Source: Mucilaginibacter sp. SMC90
GTDB taxonomy: Bacteria; Bacteroidota; Bacteroidia; Sphingobacteriales; Sphingobacteriaceae
Assembly: GCF_022811725.1 (NCBI RefSeq)
Contig: NZ_CP094527.1
Coordinates: 3,782,001-3,846,000, forward strand
Reading direction: 5' to 3'
DNA length: 64,000 nucleotides
Part shown: positions 8,811-19,015 of the stretch, piece by piece
Numbering within the stretch: the stretch's first letter is position 1
How the letters are laid out: each line of letters opens with the position of its first letter
Program-made: the position numbers and the translations under genes
Notes under the pieces: model-generated
Databases searched by the model: none
What the model saw: the letters and a program-made list of their open reading frames with translations, nothing else
Told to the model about the DNA's origin: nothing

Positions 8811-9578
8811 TTATATTTCTTTATGCAATGAATTCATATACTCCACCGGGGCGGCGTTAAAATGTTTTTGAAAGTTTTTGTTAAAAATACTTTGAGAACT
8901 GTAACCTACCATTCTCGCTATTTCAGAAAATGAAAACTCATTTTGCGCTATTAAACGGGCTGCTTTTTTTAAACGGGTAACATCAATAAGTTCCTTTGGC
9001 GAAAGAGAGGAGAGCGATTTTATTTTTCGATAAAATGTGGGGCGGCTCATGTTCATATGATCGGCAAGTTTATCAATGTCCATATTAATATCGCGGATGT
9101 TTTTACGAATATATTCGTCAAGCTTCTTTAAAAACGCCTCATCTGTTTTTGAGTGGGCCATTACCCGTACATCTTCGAAAGGCGAACTGGCAAAATGGGC
9201 CTTGATCTTTAAGCGATTGGTTAAAAGGTTAGCTATCTGTACCTGTAATAACTCCGGAGAAAATGGTTTTTGAACATAAAGATCTGCACCCACTTCCAAG
9301 CCCTCTATGTGGGCTTTATATGTATTTTTGGAGGTTAACAACACTATTGGGATATGACAAAACTCAACATTCGACTTAATTAACCTGCAAAGCTCGAAGC
9401 CATCAATCCCAGGCATCATGATATCCGATATAATGAGGTCGACTACTTCTTCGTTCAGGATGTTTTGAGCAATTTCACCGTTGGCAGCTAAATGAAGTTT
9501 ATATAAGTCACCTAAAACATCTGATAAAAATTCCAGGATCTCTTCGTTATCGTCTATGATCAAAATACTGTTGTCCAT
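8811..9578 (-). CDS. Response regulator, receiver plus AraC-type DNA-binding domain
   Basis: 255 residues. The receiver domain (about 1-120) has IIDDNEE acidic residues, the phospho-Asp in LIISDIMMPG (about residue 53), the Thr/Ser in IVLLTS and the Lys in YVQKPF. The C-terminal AraC-type domain (about 150-250) has two helix-turn-helix units, ending IARMVGYSSQSIFNKNFQKHFNAAPVEY. In Bacteroides hybrid systems this is normally the C-terminus of the sensor; here it is a separate gene starting 2 bp after the kinase stop. It is the likely binder of the 28-bp element at 12911 and 19016. Confidence 0.9.
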   Translation of the reverse strand: MDNSILIIDDNEEILEFLSDVLGDLYKLHLAANGEIAQNILNEEVVDLIISDIMMPGIDGFELCRLIKSNVEFCHIPIVLLTSKNTYKAHIEGLEVGADLYVQKPFSPELLQVQIANLLTNRLKIKAHFASSPFEDVRVMAHSKTDEAFLKKLDEYIRKNIRDINMDIDKLADHMNMSRPTFYRKIKSLSSLSPKELIDVTRLKKAARLIAQNEFSFSEIARMVGYSSQSIFNKNFQKHFNAAPVEYMNSLHKEI

Positions 9579-9580
9579 AC

Positions 9581-12500
9581 TTATTCTATTTTTTTCCAGC
9601 TCCCCAATCTAAACTCAATTTCTTGATGTACGGGTAATAATAGTTCAAAAACGGTTAAATCAGTGTCATCAGTCACTATTTTTAATGAACCATTGTGCAA
9701 ATGAGTTAATGATTTAGCCAGGGAAAGGCCAATTCCGGTGCCTGGCTTGTCGTTTCCGCGCATCCTGAAGAAGGGTTCAAATACCCGTTCTCTAAAGTCA
9801 GGAGGTATAGTTTTGCCATCATTACTGAATCTGATAGTAAATGTTTCGTCAGCAGTATTAAATGTTGTTAACGAGATAATAGCCTTGGTTGACGCATATT
9901 TAATGGCATTAGATACCAGGTTGCTGCAAATTTTCACTAAGGCTTCCCTGTCAACAAATGCGATTAAATGGTCGTCTGGCAATTCAAGCCGTAAATCAAT
10001 ATTATTTTTCTGTGCTTCCTGTACAAAACCTGTTATCAATTCTTCCAGCAGGCTTGTGATATCTGCATTTACAAAATTCAACCCGAATTGATGCATCTCT
10101 GTTTTACGAAAATCAAGCAGCTGGTTTGTTAATTCGGCTAAACGTTTAGCGTTTTTATCAACCATCAGCAAGCTTTTTTTAATACCCGGTTGCTCCTCCG
10201 TTTTTTTAATCAACCATTCAACAGGGCCAACAATTAATGTTAACGGTGTTTGAATTTCATGGGCTATGTTAGTGAAAAACTCAATTTTTGCTTCGTAGAT
10301 CTCTTTCTTTTTTTCATGTTCAAATAACTGAAGCTTGTTCTGATTTTTACGCTCCAAATAACGATGATAATAACGAACTGAGAGATAAAGGATGATTGCT
10401 AAAAGGCAAAGGTAAATACAATATGCAGGCACACTTTTCCAGATAGGGGGCAAAATTTTAATAAACAGATGGCGTTCCTTACCTCGCCAGTTGCCGATGT
10501 TGCTTTCTGCACTTACGATAAATGTATAATATCCTGGCGCAAGATCGGTGAAGTATGCGTTTCGATTGCTGTTTAAATAGGTCCAGTCTTTATCTAAACC
10601 CTTCATGAAGTATTTATACCTCGTAACTTTTGGTGAAGAATAATTGAGCGCAGCAAACTCAATACTGAAATTATTTTGATCGTGTGCTAAAACAATGGTA
10701 TCGGTAAACAAAATCGATTTTGAAAGCGGACCGTTTTTATCATCAGGCGCTATTTCTTTATTATTGATCTGAAAACCGGTGATGTAAGTAGGCGGCGGAA
10801 CTTCTTCCGCTTCAAATTGAGATGGGCTGAACGCGATCATCCCTTTTACAGAACCGAAATACATTTTGCCGGCACTATCCTTATAAGCGGAGTTATAATT
10901 AAACTGATCGGTTATCAACCCGTTTGATTGTGTGTAAGTTTTAGATTTTTCGGTAATAAGATCAAAGCAAATCAAACCTTTTAGTGAGCTTATCCAAAGA
11001 TGTTTTGAGTTATCTTCCAAAATACTCAGTATCACATTGCTGGGCAAGCCGTTTTCGGTGGTGAATTTTTTTATGGTTTTTAAATCTGGAGATAGCTTTA
11101 CCAAACCTCCGCCATCTGTAGCAAACCAAAGGCAATGATTGCTGTCTTCCAATATATTATGAATGGCAAACTCATTGATGTATTTTCCATTTATTTTATC
11201 ACCAAAGCGGACATTACCGTGGTGTCCGGTTTTCGGGTTGTAGTAAAATGCCCCTTGTGATACGCTGCCCGTCCAGATATTTCCTTGTGCATCTTCCTTT
11301 ATATCAAAAACATAGGAGTTATAAGGGATTTGTTTGATTCGGCTGAAGGTTTTGAGCTGCCTGTTATAAACAAAAAGCCCGGAACCATGGTAAGCTGTAC
11401 CTACAAGCAAAGTACTGTCTTTAGTGAGGTAAATACAAAGTACAAAATCACTTGCCCTGCCATTTTCGTTGCCAATGAGCTTAAAACGGTCGGTCACCAA
11501 GCCGGTTCTCATATCCATTACTTCCATTCCATGATAGAACGGGCCGATAAACAGTTGATTTCCGAGTGCCAGTAAACCATGAATGTTTGGATAGGAGATA
11601 GCACCCTTTTTTCCGGAGGCACTGAAAGTGGTAAATTTTCCGGTTTTTAAGTCAAGTTTATTAAGCCCTGCATCCTCTGTGCCAATCCATAAATTACCCT
11701 TTTTATCGGAGATAATTTCCCTGACGGCATCGCCTGATATGGAATTAGCGCCTTGTAACGGATAATATTTCTCAAACCTTGCGTTGTCTTTTGAATAGTA
11801 ATTTACGCCACTAAAAAAAGTACCGGCCCAAATACCTCCTTGTTTATCCTTGCAAATAGTATAAACTGCATTATCACCAAGCGAAAACGGGTCGCCAATT
11901 CTTTTCTGAAGATGGATACTTTTATTTTTAACTATGTCATAAATAAAAATGCCCGACTCCGTTGCTACCCAGTATTCCTTATTGTCGCCGGCAGTGATAT
12001 CGCGCACGTATATCTCGGCATTTTTATCGTTGCTAAGGGCTACTGAACTGATAGCTCCTGTTTGAGGATTAAAGCGTTTCAGCCCTTGTTTAAAACATCC
12101 TATTAGGGCGTCATTTTTACTAATGGGATATATTTTGCTTATAGACCGCAGATTTGCCGGTACCTGCTCACTAATTATCCTGATTTTATTGATCGGCTTT
12201 AATTGGGACGTAACAATGCTAATGACCCCATCGTCGTTTCCGAGCCACAAATTCTTGTTTTGATCGATAGCGATACAAGAGGCTGAAATTTTAAGGCCTG
12301 TTACCGTTTCGCTTTGTTGATCGTATTTATGCAGGCTAAAATTGGCGAGAAACCATAAATTATCTTCACTGTCAATTAAAACATGACTGATATAACTTTT
12401 CGGGGCTTTATCAAGTAAGGTGAAGATCTCTTTGTAGGGATTGTATTTATAAAGGCCTTTACCGGTGCCTATCCATAACATGCCTTTTTTGTCCTGGGCA

Positions 12501-12766
12501 ATGGCTGTAATGATATTGTTTCCGATGTTTCCAAACCTGTTTTTTTTGTTTTTGTAGGTTACAAAGTTATATCCGTCAAAACGGTTCAGACCTCCGCGGG
12601 TTCCAATCCAGATTAAACCTTTATTATCCTGAATAATGGATGTGACCGAGTTGTGCGCCAGCCCTTCGTCGCCCTGGTAGTGTTTAAAATAGTATTGTGC
12701 GCTGCAACGCGAAGCCGGAAGCTGTAATAGCAGGCTAATTGAAATGATATAACAGAGCAGGCGCAT
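9581..12766 (-). CDS. Hybrid-type sensor histidine kinase of the polysaccharide locus
   Basis: 1061 residues: signal peptide (about 1-23), two seven-bladed Reg_prop propellers built from repeats such as DNKGLIWIGTRGGLNRFDG (about 35-640), Y_Y_Y domain (about 690-755), a membrane segment (about 765-785), HisKA with the phospho-His in FFTNIAHEIQTPLTL, and HATPase with GTGIGLSLAKSL. The sensor domain lies in the periplasm and in this family usually binds oligosaccharides from the target glycan. It lacks the receiver and AraC domains found in one-piece hybrid regulators; these follow as the next gene. It is divergent from susC. Confidence 0.92.
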   Translation of the reverse strand: MRLLCYIISISLLLQLPASRCSAQYYFKHYQGDEGLAHNSVTSIIQDNKGLIWIGTRGGLNRFDGYNFVTYKNKKNRFGNIGNNIITAIAQDKKGMLWIGTGKGLYKYNPYKEIFTLLDKAPKSYISHVLIDSEDNLWFLANFSLHKYDQQSETVTGLKISASCIAIDQNKNLWLGNDDGVISIVTSQLKPINKIRIISEQVPANLRSISKIYPISKNDALIGCFKQGLKRFNPQTGAISSVALSNDKNAEIYVRDITAGDNKEYWVATESGIFIYDIVKNKSIHLQKRIGDPFSLGDNAVYTICKDKQGGIWAGTFFSGVNYYSKDNARFEKYYPLQGANSISGDAVREIISDKKGNLWIGTEDAGLNKLDLKTGKFTTFSASGKKGAISYPNIHGLLALGNQLFIGPFYHGMEVMDMRTGLVTDRFKLIGNENGRASDFVLCIYLTKDSTLLVGTAYHGSGLFVYNRQLKTFSRIKQIPYNSYVFDIKEDAQGNIWTGSVSQGAFYYNPKTGHHGNVRFGDKINGKYINEFAIHNILEDSNHCLWFATDGGGLVKLSPDLKTIKKFTTENGLPSNVILSILEDNSKHLWISSLKGLICFDLITEKSKTYTQSNGLITDQFNYNSAYKDSAGKMYFGSVKGMIAFSPSQFEAEEVPPPTYITGFQINNKEIAPDDKNGPLSKSILFTDTIVLAHDQNNFSIEFAALNYSSPKVTRYKYFMKGLDKDWTYLNSNRNAYFTDLAPGYYTFIVSAESNIGNWRGKERHLFIKILPPIWKSVPAYCIYLCLLAIILYLSVRYYHRYLERKNQNKLQLFEHEKKKEIYEAKIEFFTNIAHEIQTPLTLIVGPVEWLIKKTEEQPGIKKSLLMVDKNAKRLAELTNQLLDFRKTEMHQFGLNFVNADITSLLEELITGFVQEAQKNNIDLRLELPDDHLIAFVDREALVKICSNLVSNAIKYASTKAIISLTTFNTADETFTIRFSNDGKTIPPDFRERVFEPFFRMRGNDKPGTGIGLSLAKSLTHLHNGSLKIVTDDTDLTVFELLLPVHQEIEFRLGSWKKIE

Positions 12767-12910
12767 AATTGATTGACCAAATATAGTTAAACAGGCCGAT
12801 TGCCATTGTAACGCGTTTGTTTTATCAATTGCGAAGCACTCTTAGGTATTCTGTTATATACTCATAATGAATATGTTACTTGCTGTTTCGGTTTCCTATT
12901 GCCTCGTAAT

Positions 12911-12967
12911 TTGAGACAAATCGACAAAAAGTTGAACAAATTATGCAAATCACATTCCCTTATTTTG
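12911..12967 (+). promoter_or_regulatory. Putative regulator site and susC promoter
   Basis: A 28-bp block at 12911-12938 (begins TTGAGACAAATCGACAAAAA, ends GTTGAACA) is identical to 19016-19043. A -7-like box TTATTTTG at 12960-12967 follows, with 21 bases between block and box at both sites. The block would sit at and upstream of the -33 region, as expected for an activator. The transcript would have a leader of about 330 bases before susC. The rest of the 12767-13302 gap holds two tiny reading frames (MKSYKT at 13140 and a 9-codon one at 13166) and a distant AAAGCGC/GCGCTTT pair (13195, 13254), but no gene I can support. Confidence 0.65.
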
Positions 12968-13302
12968 ACATTCAATAAACCACAATAACAATAGCCTTAC
13001 GGGGATTTTTAATTGCTGATAGTTCTGACAAGAGCATCTTAGCTATATCAATGTGCTACAACTAAGGTTTTTCGGAAACTTAGTTTGCCAGACGTTATGC
13101 AAAATTAACATGCCAATTAAACCACTAAACCAATACAATATGAAATCTTATAAAACATAAAAACGATGGTATCCAAAGTCTCGGGAGCTCAGTAAAAAGC
13201 GCCGGGTGTTTTTGAAATTAAGTGCCGCATATTCTTTGCCCCATCAGTGAAAAGCGCTTTAATACAGAGTTATTAACCTATTAATAAACCCAATCTCAAA
13301 AT

Positions 13303-16300
13303 ATGAATTATAAATATTTACTCATGAAAATTAGGAGAGTAGCATTTTTACCCTTATTTGCATTATTCTCGCTAATAAGTAGCTTACCTGCCATTGCCCA
13401 TCCCGGTTTTTCCGTTTACAATTCCGGCAATGAAATTTCGACGCGAACAACAAAAGAGCCTGCAGATGCTATAAATATTACCGGTAAAGTAATAGATGAA
13501 AAAAGCGGTGAACCGCTGCCCGGTGTTACCGTAAAAATTAAAGGTACAAGCAACGGAACGGTGACAAACACAAATGGTATATATACAATAAGCGTTCCGA
13601 ATGCAGAAACGGTACTTGTATTTTCATTTCTTGGTTTTGATCAGCAGGAAAAAATTGTAGGCAGTTCTAAAATTATCAACATTGCCTTAAAGGCCAGTCA
13701 AAGCAATCTTAACGAAGTTGTTGTGGTTGGTTATGGCACACAAAAAAGACAATATGTTACAGGGGCGGTATCGAGCGCAAATCTCAATTCCTTTCGTGAT
13801 GCACCCAATACCAATATTGCCCAAAATTTACAAGGAACGGTGCCAGGCTTAAACGTAGGCCCCGTAACTGTTTCCGGTTCAACTCCTACAATTACAATCC
13901 GCGGGCAAAACACCATCAGCGGGAATAAAAATGTGTTGATCATTTTAGATGGGGTACAATACAACAACTCCCTTAGTTCCATCAATCCGGATGATATAGC
14001 ATCTATCGATATATTAAAAGATGCGAGCTCCACCGCTGTATATGGTGCCCAGGCAGCTAATGGCGTTATACTGATAACCAGTCGCAAAGGAGCAAACAAT
14101 ACAAAACCAAGGGTTAATATCTCTACATCATACGCTACAGAAACCCCGGCGGGCGATACTCATCCTATGGAACGCGACGAGTACCTGCAACACGTAAAAA
14201 ACCTTTACTATACCAAAGCATTTCTTGCGCCAGACTACACTACGCCCGATCCAAGCTTTAACCTGGCACTATATGTGGACCATACGCAACGTGATGCTTC
14301 CAATAACCTGGTGCCTACGGATTTTAACTGGTATAAATCGGGCACAAAGACGGGCTTTATCAATGATAACCAGGTAAGTATTTCGGGAGGTGGAGAGAAG
14401 GTAAATTACCTCTTATCTGCAGCCTATACTAACCAATCCGGATATATCATCGACGACCTGTTTAAGCGTAAAAATTTGCGTACCAACTTAGAGATACAGC
14501 CTGAAAATTGGCTGAAGGTGGGAGTACAGGCATTTGGTTCGTTTGTAAATAACGATGGGGCAGAACCTTCACTGACCGACTTATTTCAAATGGGCCCGTT
14601 AAATACACCATATAACGCAGACGGCAGCCTGAACCCGTATCCGATGGGTACTAACCAGGTTAACCCGTTCTTAGCTTCCAACGTTGATGACTTTGAAAGG
14701 CACAATTATCTTTTCGCCAACCTGTATGGTCAGATAGATTTTCCGTTCCTCAAAGGATTAAGCTACAGGCTTAATTTCGGAAATAATGCACGAACTGATG
14801 AGCATTATTTTGCCAGCCAGTATGGTGCCGGCTTAACAGGATCAGCCTATAAAAACAGTGAACAATACTATGATTACACCCTGGATAATATACTGACCTA
14901 CAACAAGAGCTTTAAAAAACATAGTATTACAGCAACATTACTTTATGGTGCCGTACAGCGTAAAGACGAATCGACCGGAGCATCAGCCAATGGTTTTACC
15001 CGCCTCACATTAGGATATAATAACTTAGGCCAGGGTACAAATCAATTTGCTACATCAAACGCATGGTCGGAGCAGCTTAATTATCAAATGGCGCGTATCA
15101 ATTACGCTTATGACGGCCGTTACTTGTTAACGGGTACTGTTAGGCGTGATGGCTACTCAGGCTTTGCCGCTAATAATAAATATGCCACTTTTCCATCGGT
15201 TTCCCTGGGCTGGTTGTTTTCTGATGAACCCTTTATACATCTGCCCTGGCTTGATAATGGAAAGCTCCGGGCCTCATATGGTGTAAGCGGTAACCAAACA
15301 GCACGCTATTATTCGCTCGATCAGGTTTCAACCCAACCGGCATATGTATTTGGCGATGGGGGTACAACCCAGTACGGCCAGTATGTATCTACCTTAGCTA
15401 ATCCTAACCTTAAATGGGAGCGTACCTTCGAACTTAACTTCGGTCTTGACTTTTCGATATTTAAGGGCCGGCTTTCAGGCAGCGTGGATTATTATGACCG
15501 GCATACTAAAGATCTTTTGTTTAGCGTGCAGATCCCTACCATTACAGGTTTTGGCAGCATAAATACCAACGTGGGCGAAATCTCCAATAAAGGTGTCGAA
15601 ATTTCACTTTCCTCAAAAAATATCGTGGGGAAATCCTTTAACTGGAACACTACATTCGCATTTTCGCGCAACATAAATAAAGTGGTTAGCCTGTTGGGTA
15701 CAGGTGATCTCGTTTCCAGCAATTTGTTTATAGGGCAATCTGTTAATGCGGTGTACGGATACAAAACCAACGGCATTTACCAGGTTGGTGAAACCCCGCC
15801 TTCGGGTTATTATACGGGAAACTTACGCATTGTAGATAATAACGGTGATGGAAAGATCACTACAGATGATCGTACCATTTTGGGCAGCGCAGATCCTGCA
15901 TACCGTTTTAGTGTGCTTAACACGTTCAACTATAAAAATTTCTCCCTCAGTGCGTTCATTAATTCTGTTCAGGGCGGCAGTAATGGTTATCTCGGCAGTA
16001 ATTCGCCGGCGCAGCAATTAACGGATAACAGCGTACGCTGGAACTCAATGAGTGGCATAGATTTTTGGAATCCCAGCAATCCCAATGGCCGTTATCCGAT
16101 GTTCATTAACTCGCCTACAATTACCCCAACTCAATACTTCAGCCGCAGTTTTGTAAGGCTGCAGGACGTTACATTATCCTATAAAATCAATAACAGCTTT
16201 ACCAAACGCCTGGGTATACAGAATCTATCCATTTTCGCCAGCGGCAAAAATATCCACACCTGGACTAAATGGCAGGGCTGGGATCCGGAAATCGCAAATG

Positions 16301-16368
16301 GAGGGCTAACTATCAGCGGCCGCCCATTGCTTAAAACTTATTCTCTCGGACTTAATTTGACGCTTTAA
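13303..16368 (+). CDS. SusC-like TonB-dependent outer-membrane transporter
   Basis: 1021 residues with a signal peptide (ends about IAHP, residue 34). A carboxypeptidase-D-like regulatory domain follows (about 57-135, INITGKVIDEKSGEPLPGVTVKIKG). The TonB box region and plug (about 140-265) contain VVVGYGTQKR and DILKDASSTAVYGAQAANGVILITS, and a 22-strand barrel runs to the C-terminus (YSLGLNLTL). It imports oligosaccharides with the SusD partner encoded 10 bp downstream. No STN domain is seen, so signalling is left to the two-component pair upstream. An alternative ATG lies at 13324. Confidence 0.95.
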   Translation: MNYKYLLMKIRRVAFLPLFALFSLISSLPAIAHPGFSVYNSGNEISTRTTKEPADAINITGKVIDEKSGEPLPGVTVKIKGTSNGTVTNTNGIYTISVPNAETVLVFSFLGFDQQEKIVGSSKIINIALKASQSNLNEVVVVGYGTQKRQYVTGAVSSANLNSFRDAPNTNIAQNLQGTVPGLNVGPVTVSGSTPTITIRGQNTISGNKNVLIILDGVQYNNSLSSINPDDIASIDILKDASSTAVYGAQAANGVILITSRKGANNTKPRVNISTSYATETPAGDTHPMERDEYLQHVKNLYYTKAFLAPDYTTPDPSFNLALYVDHTQRDASNNLVPTDFNWYKSGTKTGFINDNQVSISGGGEKVNYLLSAAYTNQSGYIIDDLFKRKNLRTNLEIQPENWLKVGVQAFGSFVNNDGAEPSLTDLFQMGPLNTPYNADGSLNPYPMGTNQVNPFLASNVDDFERHNYLFANLYGQIDFPFLKGLSYRLNFGNNARTDEHYFASQYGAGLTGSAYKNSEQYYDYTLDNILTYNKSFKKHSITATLLYGAVQRKDESTGASANGFTRLTLGYNNLGQGTNQFATSNAWSEQLNYQMARINYAYDGRYLLTGTVRRDGYSGFAANNKYATFPSVSLGWLFSDEPFIHLPWLDNGKLRASYGVSGNQTARYYSLDQVSTQPAYVFGDGGTTQYGQYVSTLANPNLKWERTFELNFGLDFSIFKGRLSGSVDYYDRHTKDLLFSVQIPTITGFGSINTNVGEISNKGVEISLSSKNIVGKSFNWNTTFAFSRNINKVVSLLGTGDLVSSNLFIGQSVNAVYGYKTNGIYQVGETPPSGYYTGNLRIVDNNGDGKITTDDRTILGSADPAYRFSVLNTFNYKNFSLSAFINSVQGGSNGYLGSNSPAQQLTDNSVRWNSMSGIDFWNPSNPNGRYPMFINSPTITPTQYFSRSFVRLQDVTLSYKINNSFTKRLGIQNLSIFASGKNIHTWTKWQGWDPEIANGGLTISGRPLLKTYSLGLNLTL

Positions 16369-16378
16369 TCCAACTATC

Positions 16379-18043
16379 ATGAAGAAGATATTTTATTCAA
16401 CAACTTTATTATTTATTCTCAGCACAATTTTCTCGTGCAAAAAATCATTTCTGGATGAGAAGCCGTTGGATTTCCTGAGTGGCTCAAACGCCTATCAAAC
16501 TTATGCCGATTTTACTATTGCGGCCAATGATATTTACCGTGTAGTGCGCCTGGAGTTTTATACCCGTGATGAAAGCACGCCTTTTGATTATATGTTTGGC
16601 TGCGACATTGTTTATGACGGGCAACCGGCAACAGCACGCCATACGCCAATGGCTTCGGCCTATGCGCCAACCGGAAGTATCCCAACTTCGCATTGGTCGG
16701 CGTTTTATAAAATCATCTCTGAAGCTAACGCAATTATAAGTCGGGCCCCCGCTTCGGCCATGACCGACGATCAGAAAAAGCTTGTTACAGCTAAAGCAAA
16801 GTTTTTCAGAGGGTTTGCTTACCGTACGCTGGCATATCTTTATGGTGGGGTGCCATTAATTACAGAAGAAGTAACAAGTCCAAAAACCGATTTTACAAGG
16901 GCATCCAAAAGTGATGTTTATGCGCAGTGTATTGATGATTTGAAATTTGCAGTCGATAACCTGCCATCTATTAATAAGGTTTTGGATGGGGAGATTAACA
17001 GCCAGGCTGCCGGGCACTTACTGGCCGAAGTATACCTGGCCGCAGGTCAGTTTCAGAATGCTGTTGATGCATCTACCAAAGTGATCAGCGATGCCAACGT
17101 ACATTTGATGACCTCAAGATTTGGTTCAAAGGCTAATGTTACCACTGGGAACGTTTATTGGGACCTTTTTCAACCTAATAATCAAAACCGGACAACCGGC
17201 GGAAATTTTGAAGGGCTTTGGGTGATCCAGCTTGAAACCGATGTACCGGGCGGGTCGTCAGTATCAACCGCAATGGGCGGTAACTACCTGCTTGAACGAA
17301 ATGCAGGTCCTAACCTCTCATTGATAACAGGCGTAACGCCCAACCCTTTTTTGTGGCCTGTTGATGATTTAACAGGTGGCCGCGGTATCGGCTGGGCTAT
17401 TTCTACCAGGCATTTCAGTGATGAAATTTGGGCAAGCGATTTTGATAACGATATCCGTAACGCCAATATTAACTTTGTGCGGAGTTTCACTGCAACAAAT
17501 CCGGCTTCTCCTTATTATAAAAAAGTTATCTCTACCCAGGCCCCTATACCTGGCATTACCGTTCCTTCGAGACAGTTTTATGCGTACGAAGCTAAATGCA
17601 CCACTCCGGGTGCACACCCTACAAATCTCATCATGAATGCATCCAACGGTTTGCTTAAAGCAACGGCAGGTGGCACCTATCTGGATCAATACATGTTCAG
17701 GCTGGCAGAAACCTATTTCATCAGGGCCGAAGCATATCTCGGCCTTAATAACCCAACCGCCGCTGCCGCCGATATCAACGCCGTAAGGGCAAGATCGAAC
17801 GCCAAGCCAGTGGACCCCGCCAATGTGAATATAGATTACATACTTGATGAGCGTTTACGCGAATTGGGGTATGAGGAGAAGAGGCGGCTTACTTTAATGC
17901 GGCTGGGATTGTGGTATGACAGGGTTAAACGTTTTAATCCTTACTACAGCGATGCGCTACAAACATATAATCTGTGGCCTATCCCACAATCAGAAATGGA
18001 ACGTAACAATACTGGCACGCTTATTCAAAATCCGGGATATTAA
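16379..18043 (+). CDS. SusD-like surface glycan-binding lipoprotein
   Basis: 554 residues. A lipoprotein signal ends at STIFSCKKSF (Cys about residue 20). SusD-family helical TPR core: KAKFFRGFAYRTLAYLYGGVPLITEEV (about 135-165) and the C-terminal RLAETYFIRAEAYLG, ILDERLRELGYEEKRR and YNLWPIPQSEMERN. It caps the SusC barrel on the cell surface. It follows susC by 10 bp and is followed by a stable hairpin, so susCD forms its own unit. Confidence 0.94.
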   Translation: MKKIFYSTTLLFILSTIFSCKKSFLDEKPLDFLSGSNAYQTYADFTIAANDIYRVVRLEFYTRDESTPFDYMFGCDIVYDGQPATARHTPMASAYAPTGSIPTSHWSAFYKIISEANAIISRAPASAMTDDQKKLVTAKAKFFRGFAYRTLAYLYGGVPLITEEVTSPKTDFTRASKSDVYAQCIDDLKFAVDNLPSINKVLDGEINSQAAGHLLAEVYLAAGQFQNAVDASTKVISDANVHLMTSRFGSKANVTTGNVYWDLFQPNNQNRTTGGNFEGLWVIQLETDVPGGSSVSTAMGGNYLLERNAGPNLSLITGVTPNPFLWPVDDLTGGRGIGWAISTRHFSDEIWASDFDNDIRNANINFVRSFTATNPASPYYKKVISTQAPIPGITVPSRQFYAYEAKCTTPGAHPTNLIMNASNGLLKATAGGTYLDQYMFRLAETYFIRAEAYLGLNNPTAAAADINAVRARSNAKPVDPANVNIDYILDERLRELGYEEKRRLTLMRLGLWYDRVKRFNPYYSDALQTYNLWPIPQSEMERNNTGTLIQNPGY

Positions 18044-18065
18044 TTAATTTGCCCTTGCGGATGTT

Positions 18066-18110
18066 AAAGGCTGGCCGATGCTTATTAATAAGAGCTGCAG
18101 GCCAGCCTTT
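18066..18110 (+). terminator. Hairpin after susD
   Basis: AAAGGCTGGCC (18066-18076) pairs perfectly with GGCCAGCCTTT (18100-18110). The tract after it is AGTTAATTATT rather than a strong T run, so it may attenuate or stabilise the 3' end rather than stop all transcripts. Confidence 0.6.
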
Positions 18111-18199
18111 AGTTAATTATTAGTGAATGATGAGGCTGTTGAAGGCCCTTTAGTTAGTTCTTCATTTGATGTGTGCTTTTTTTATCGAAAAAAAATCTG

Positions 18200-18994
18200 A
18201 TGCGTACTAAACTTACTTTTTTAATATCGCTTTGGGGACTCTTGATGTGGAGTACATCTGTGGTTGTTGCACAAACAAGTAAACCAGATTCCAACTTTCA
18301 TATTTACCTGCTAATGGGACAATCAAATATGGCCGGCAGGGGGCAACTATCAGAAAAATACAAAGCAATACATAACGACCGGGTTAAGGTACTGAGCAAA
18401 GACTTTAACTGGATTACTGCGCACCATCCGCTGCATTATGAAAAACCGGCTGTTGACGGCGTGGGGCCGGGTTTGTCATTTGGAATAGCGATGGCGAAAA
18501 GACATCCCGGGATCATCATCGGTTTAGTCCCTTGCGCCATTGGCGGCTCACCAATTGAACATTGGGTGCCGGGAGCATTTGACCCGCCTACCAAAACATA
18601 TCCATGGGATGATGCCGCAAAGAAAATTGCTTATGCCATGAAAACTGGTGTAATCAAAGGTGTAATATGGCATCAGGGCGAATCCGACAGCCATCCCGAA
18701 CTCGCTGCCGTCTATTTAAAAAACCTACAGGCACTCATTAAGCGGATCAGGGAGGTTACCGGCGATAACAATTTACCTTTTATTGCTGGAGAACTTGGGC
18801 GGTTTTATAAAGAAAACAGCACTATTAACGCTCAGTTACAAAAACTGCAGTCGCTGGTACCTTTTACGGCAGTAGTGTCATCTGAAGGACTGGTGCACAA
18901 AGGGGATACACTGCATTTTGATAGCCGGTCTGCCGATAAGCTGGGTAAACGGTACGCCAAAAAAATGCGTGAGGTACAGTCCGCATCAAATTAA
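18200..18994 (+). CDS. SGNH-fold carbohydrate esterase, CE6/sialate O-acetylesterase-like
   Basis: 264 residues from the ATG at 18200, with a signal peptide (to VVVAQ, about residue 25). The serine nucleophile block is MGQSNMAGRG, the oxyanion Gly block CAIGGSPIEHW, the Asn/Gln block WHQGESD, and the C-terminal catalytic Asp/His part is GDTLHFDSRSADKLG. CE6-type enzymes remove acetyl groups from plant polysaccharides such as xylan. It lies after the susD hairpin and before the second regulated promoter, so it is either read through from susCD or separately expressed. Confidence 0.85.
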   Translation: MRTKLTFLISLWGLLMWSTSVVVAQTSKPDSNFHIYLLMGQSNMAGRGQLSEKYKAIHNDRVKVLSKDFNWITAHHPLHYEKPAVDGVGPGLSFGIAMAKRHPGIIIGLVPCAIGGSPIEHWVPGAFDPPTKTYPWDDAAKKIAYAMKTGVIKGVIWHQGESDSHPELAAVYLKNLQALIKRIREVTGDNNLPFIAGELGRFYKENSTINAQLQKLQSLVPFTAVVSSEGLVHKGDTLHFDSRSADKLGKRYAKKMREVQSASN

Positions 18995-19015
18995 CTATGT
19001 ATTTGATTTTTCAAA

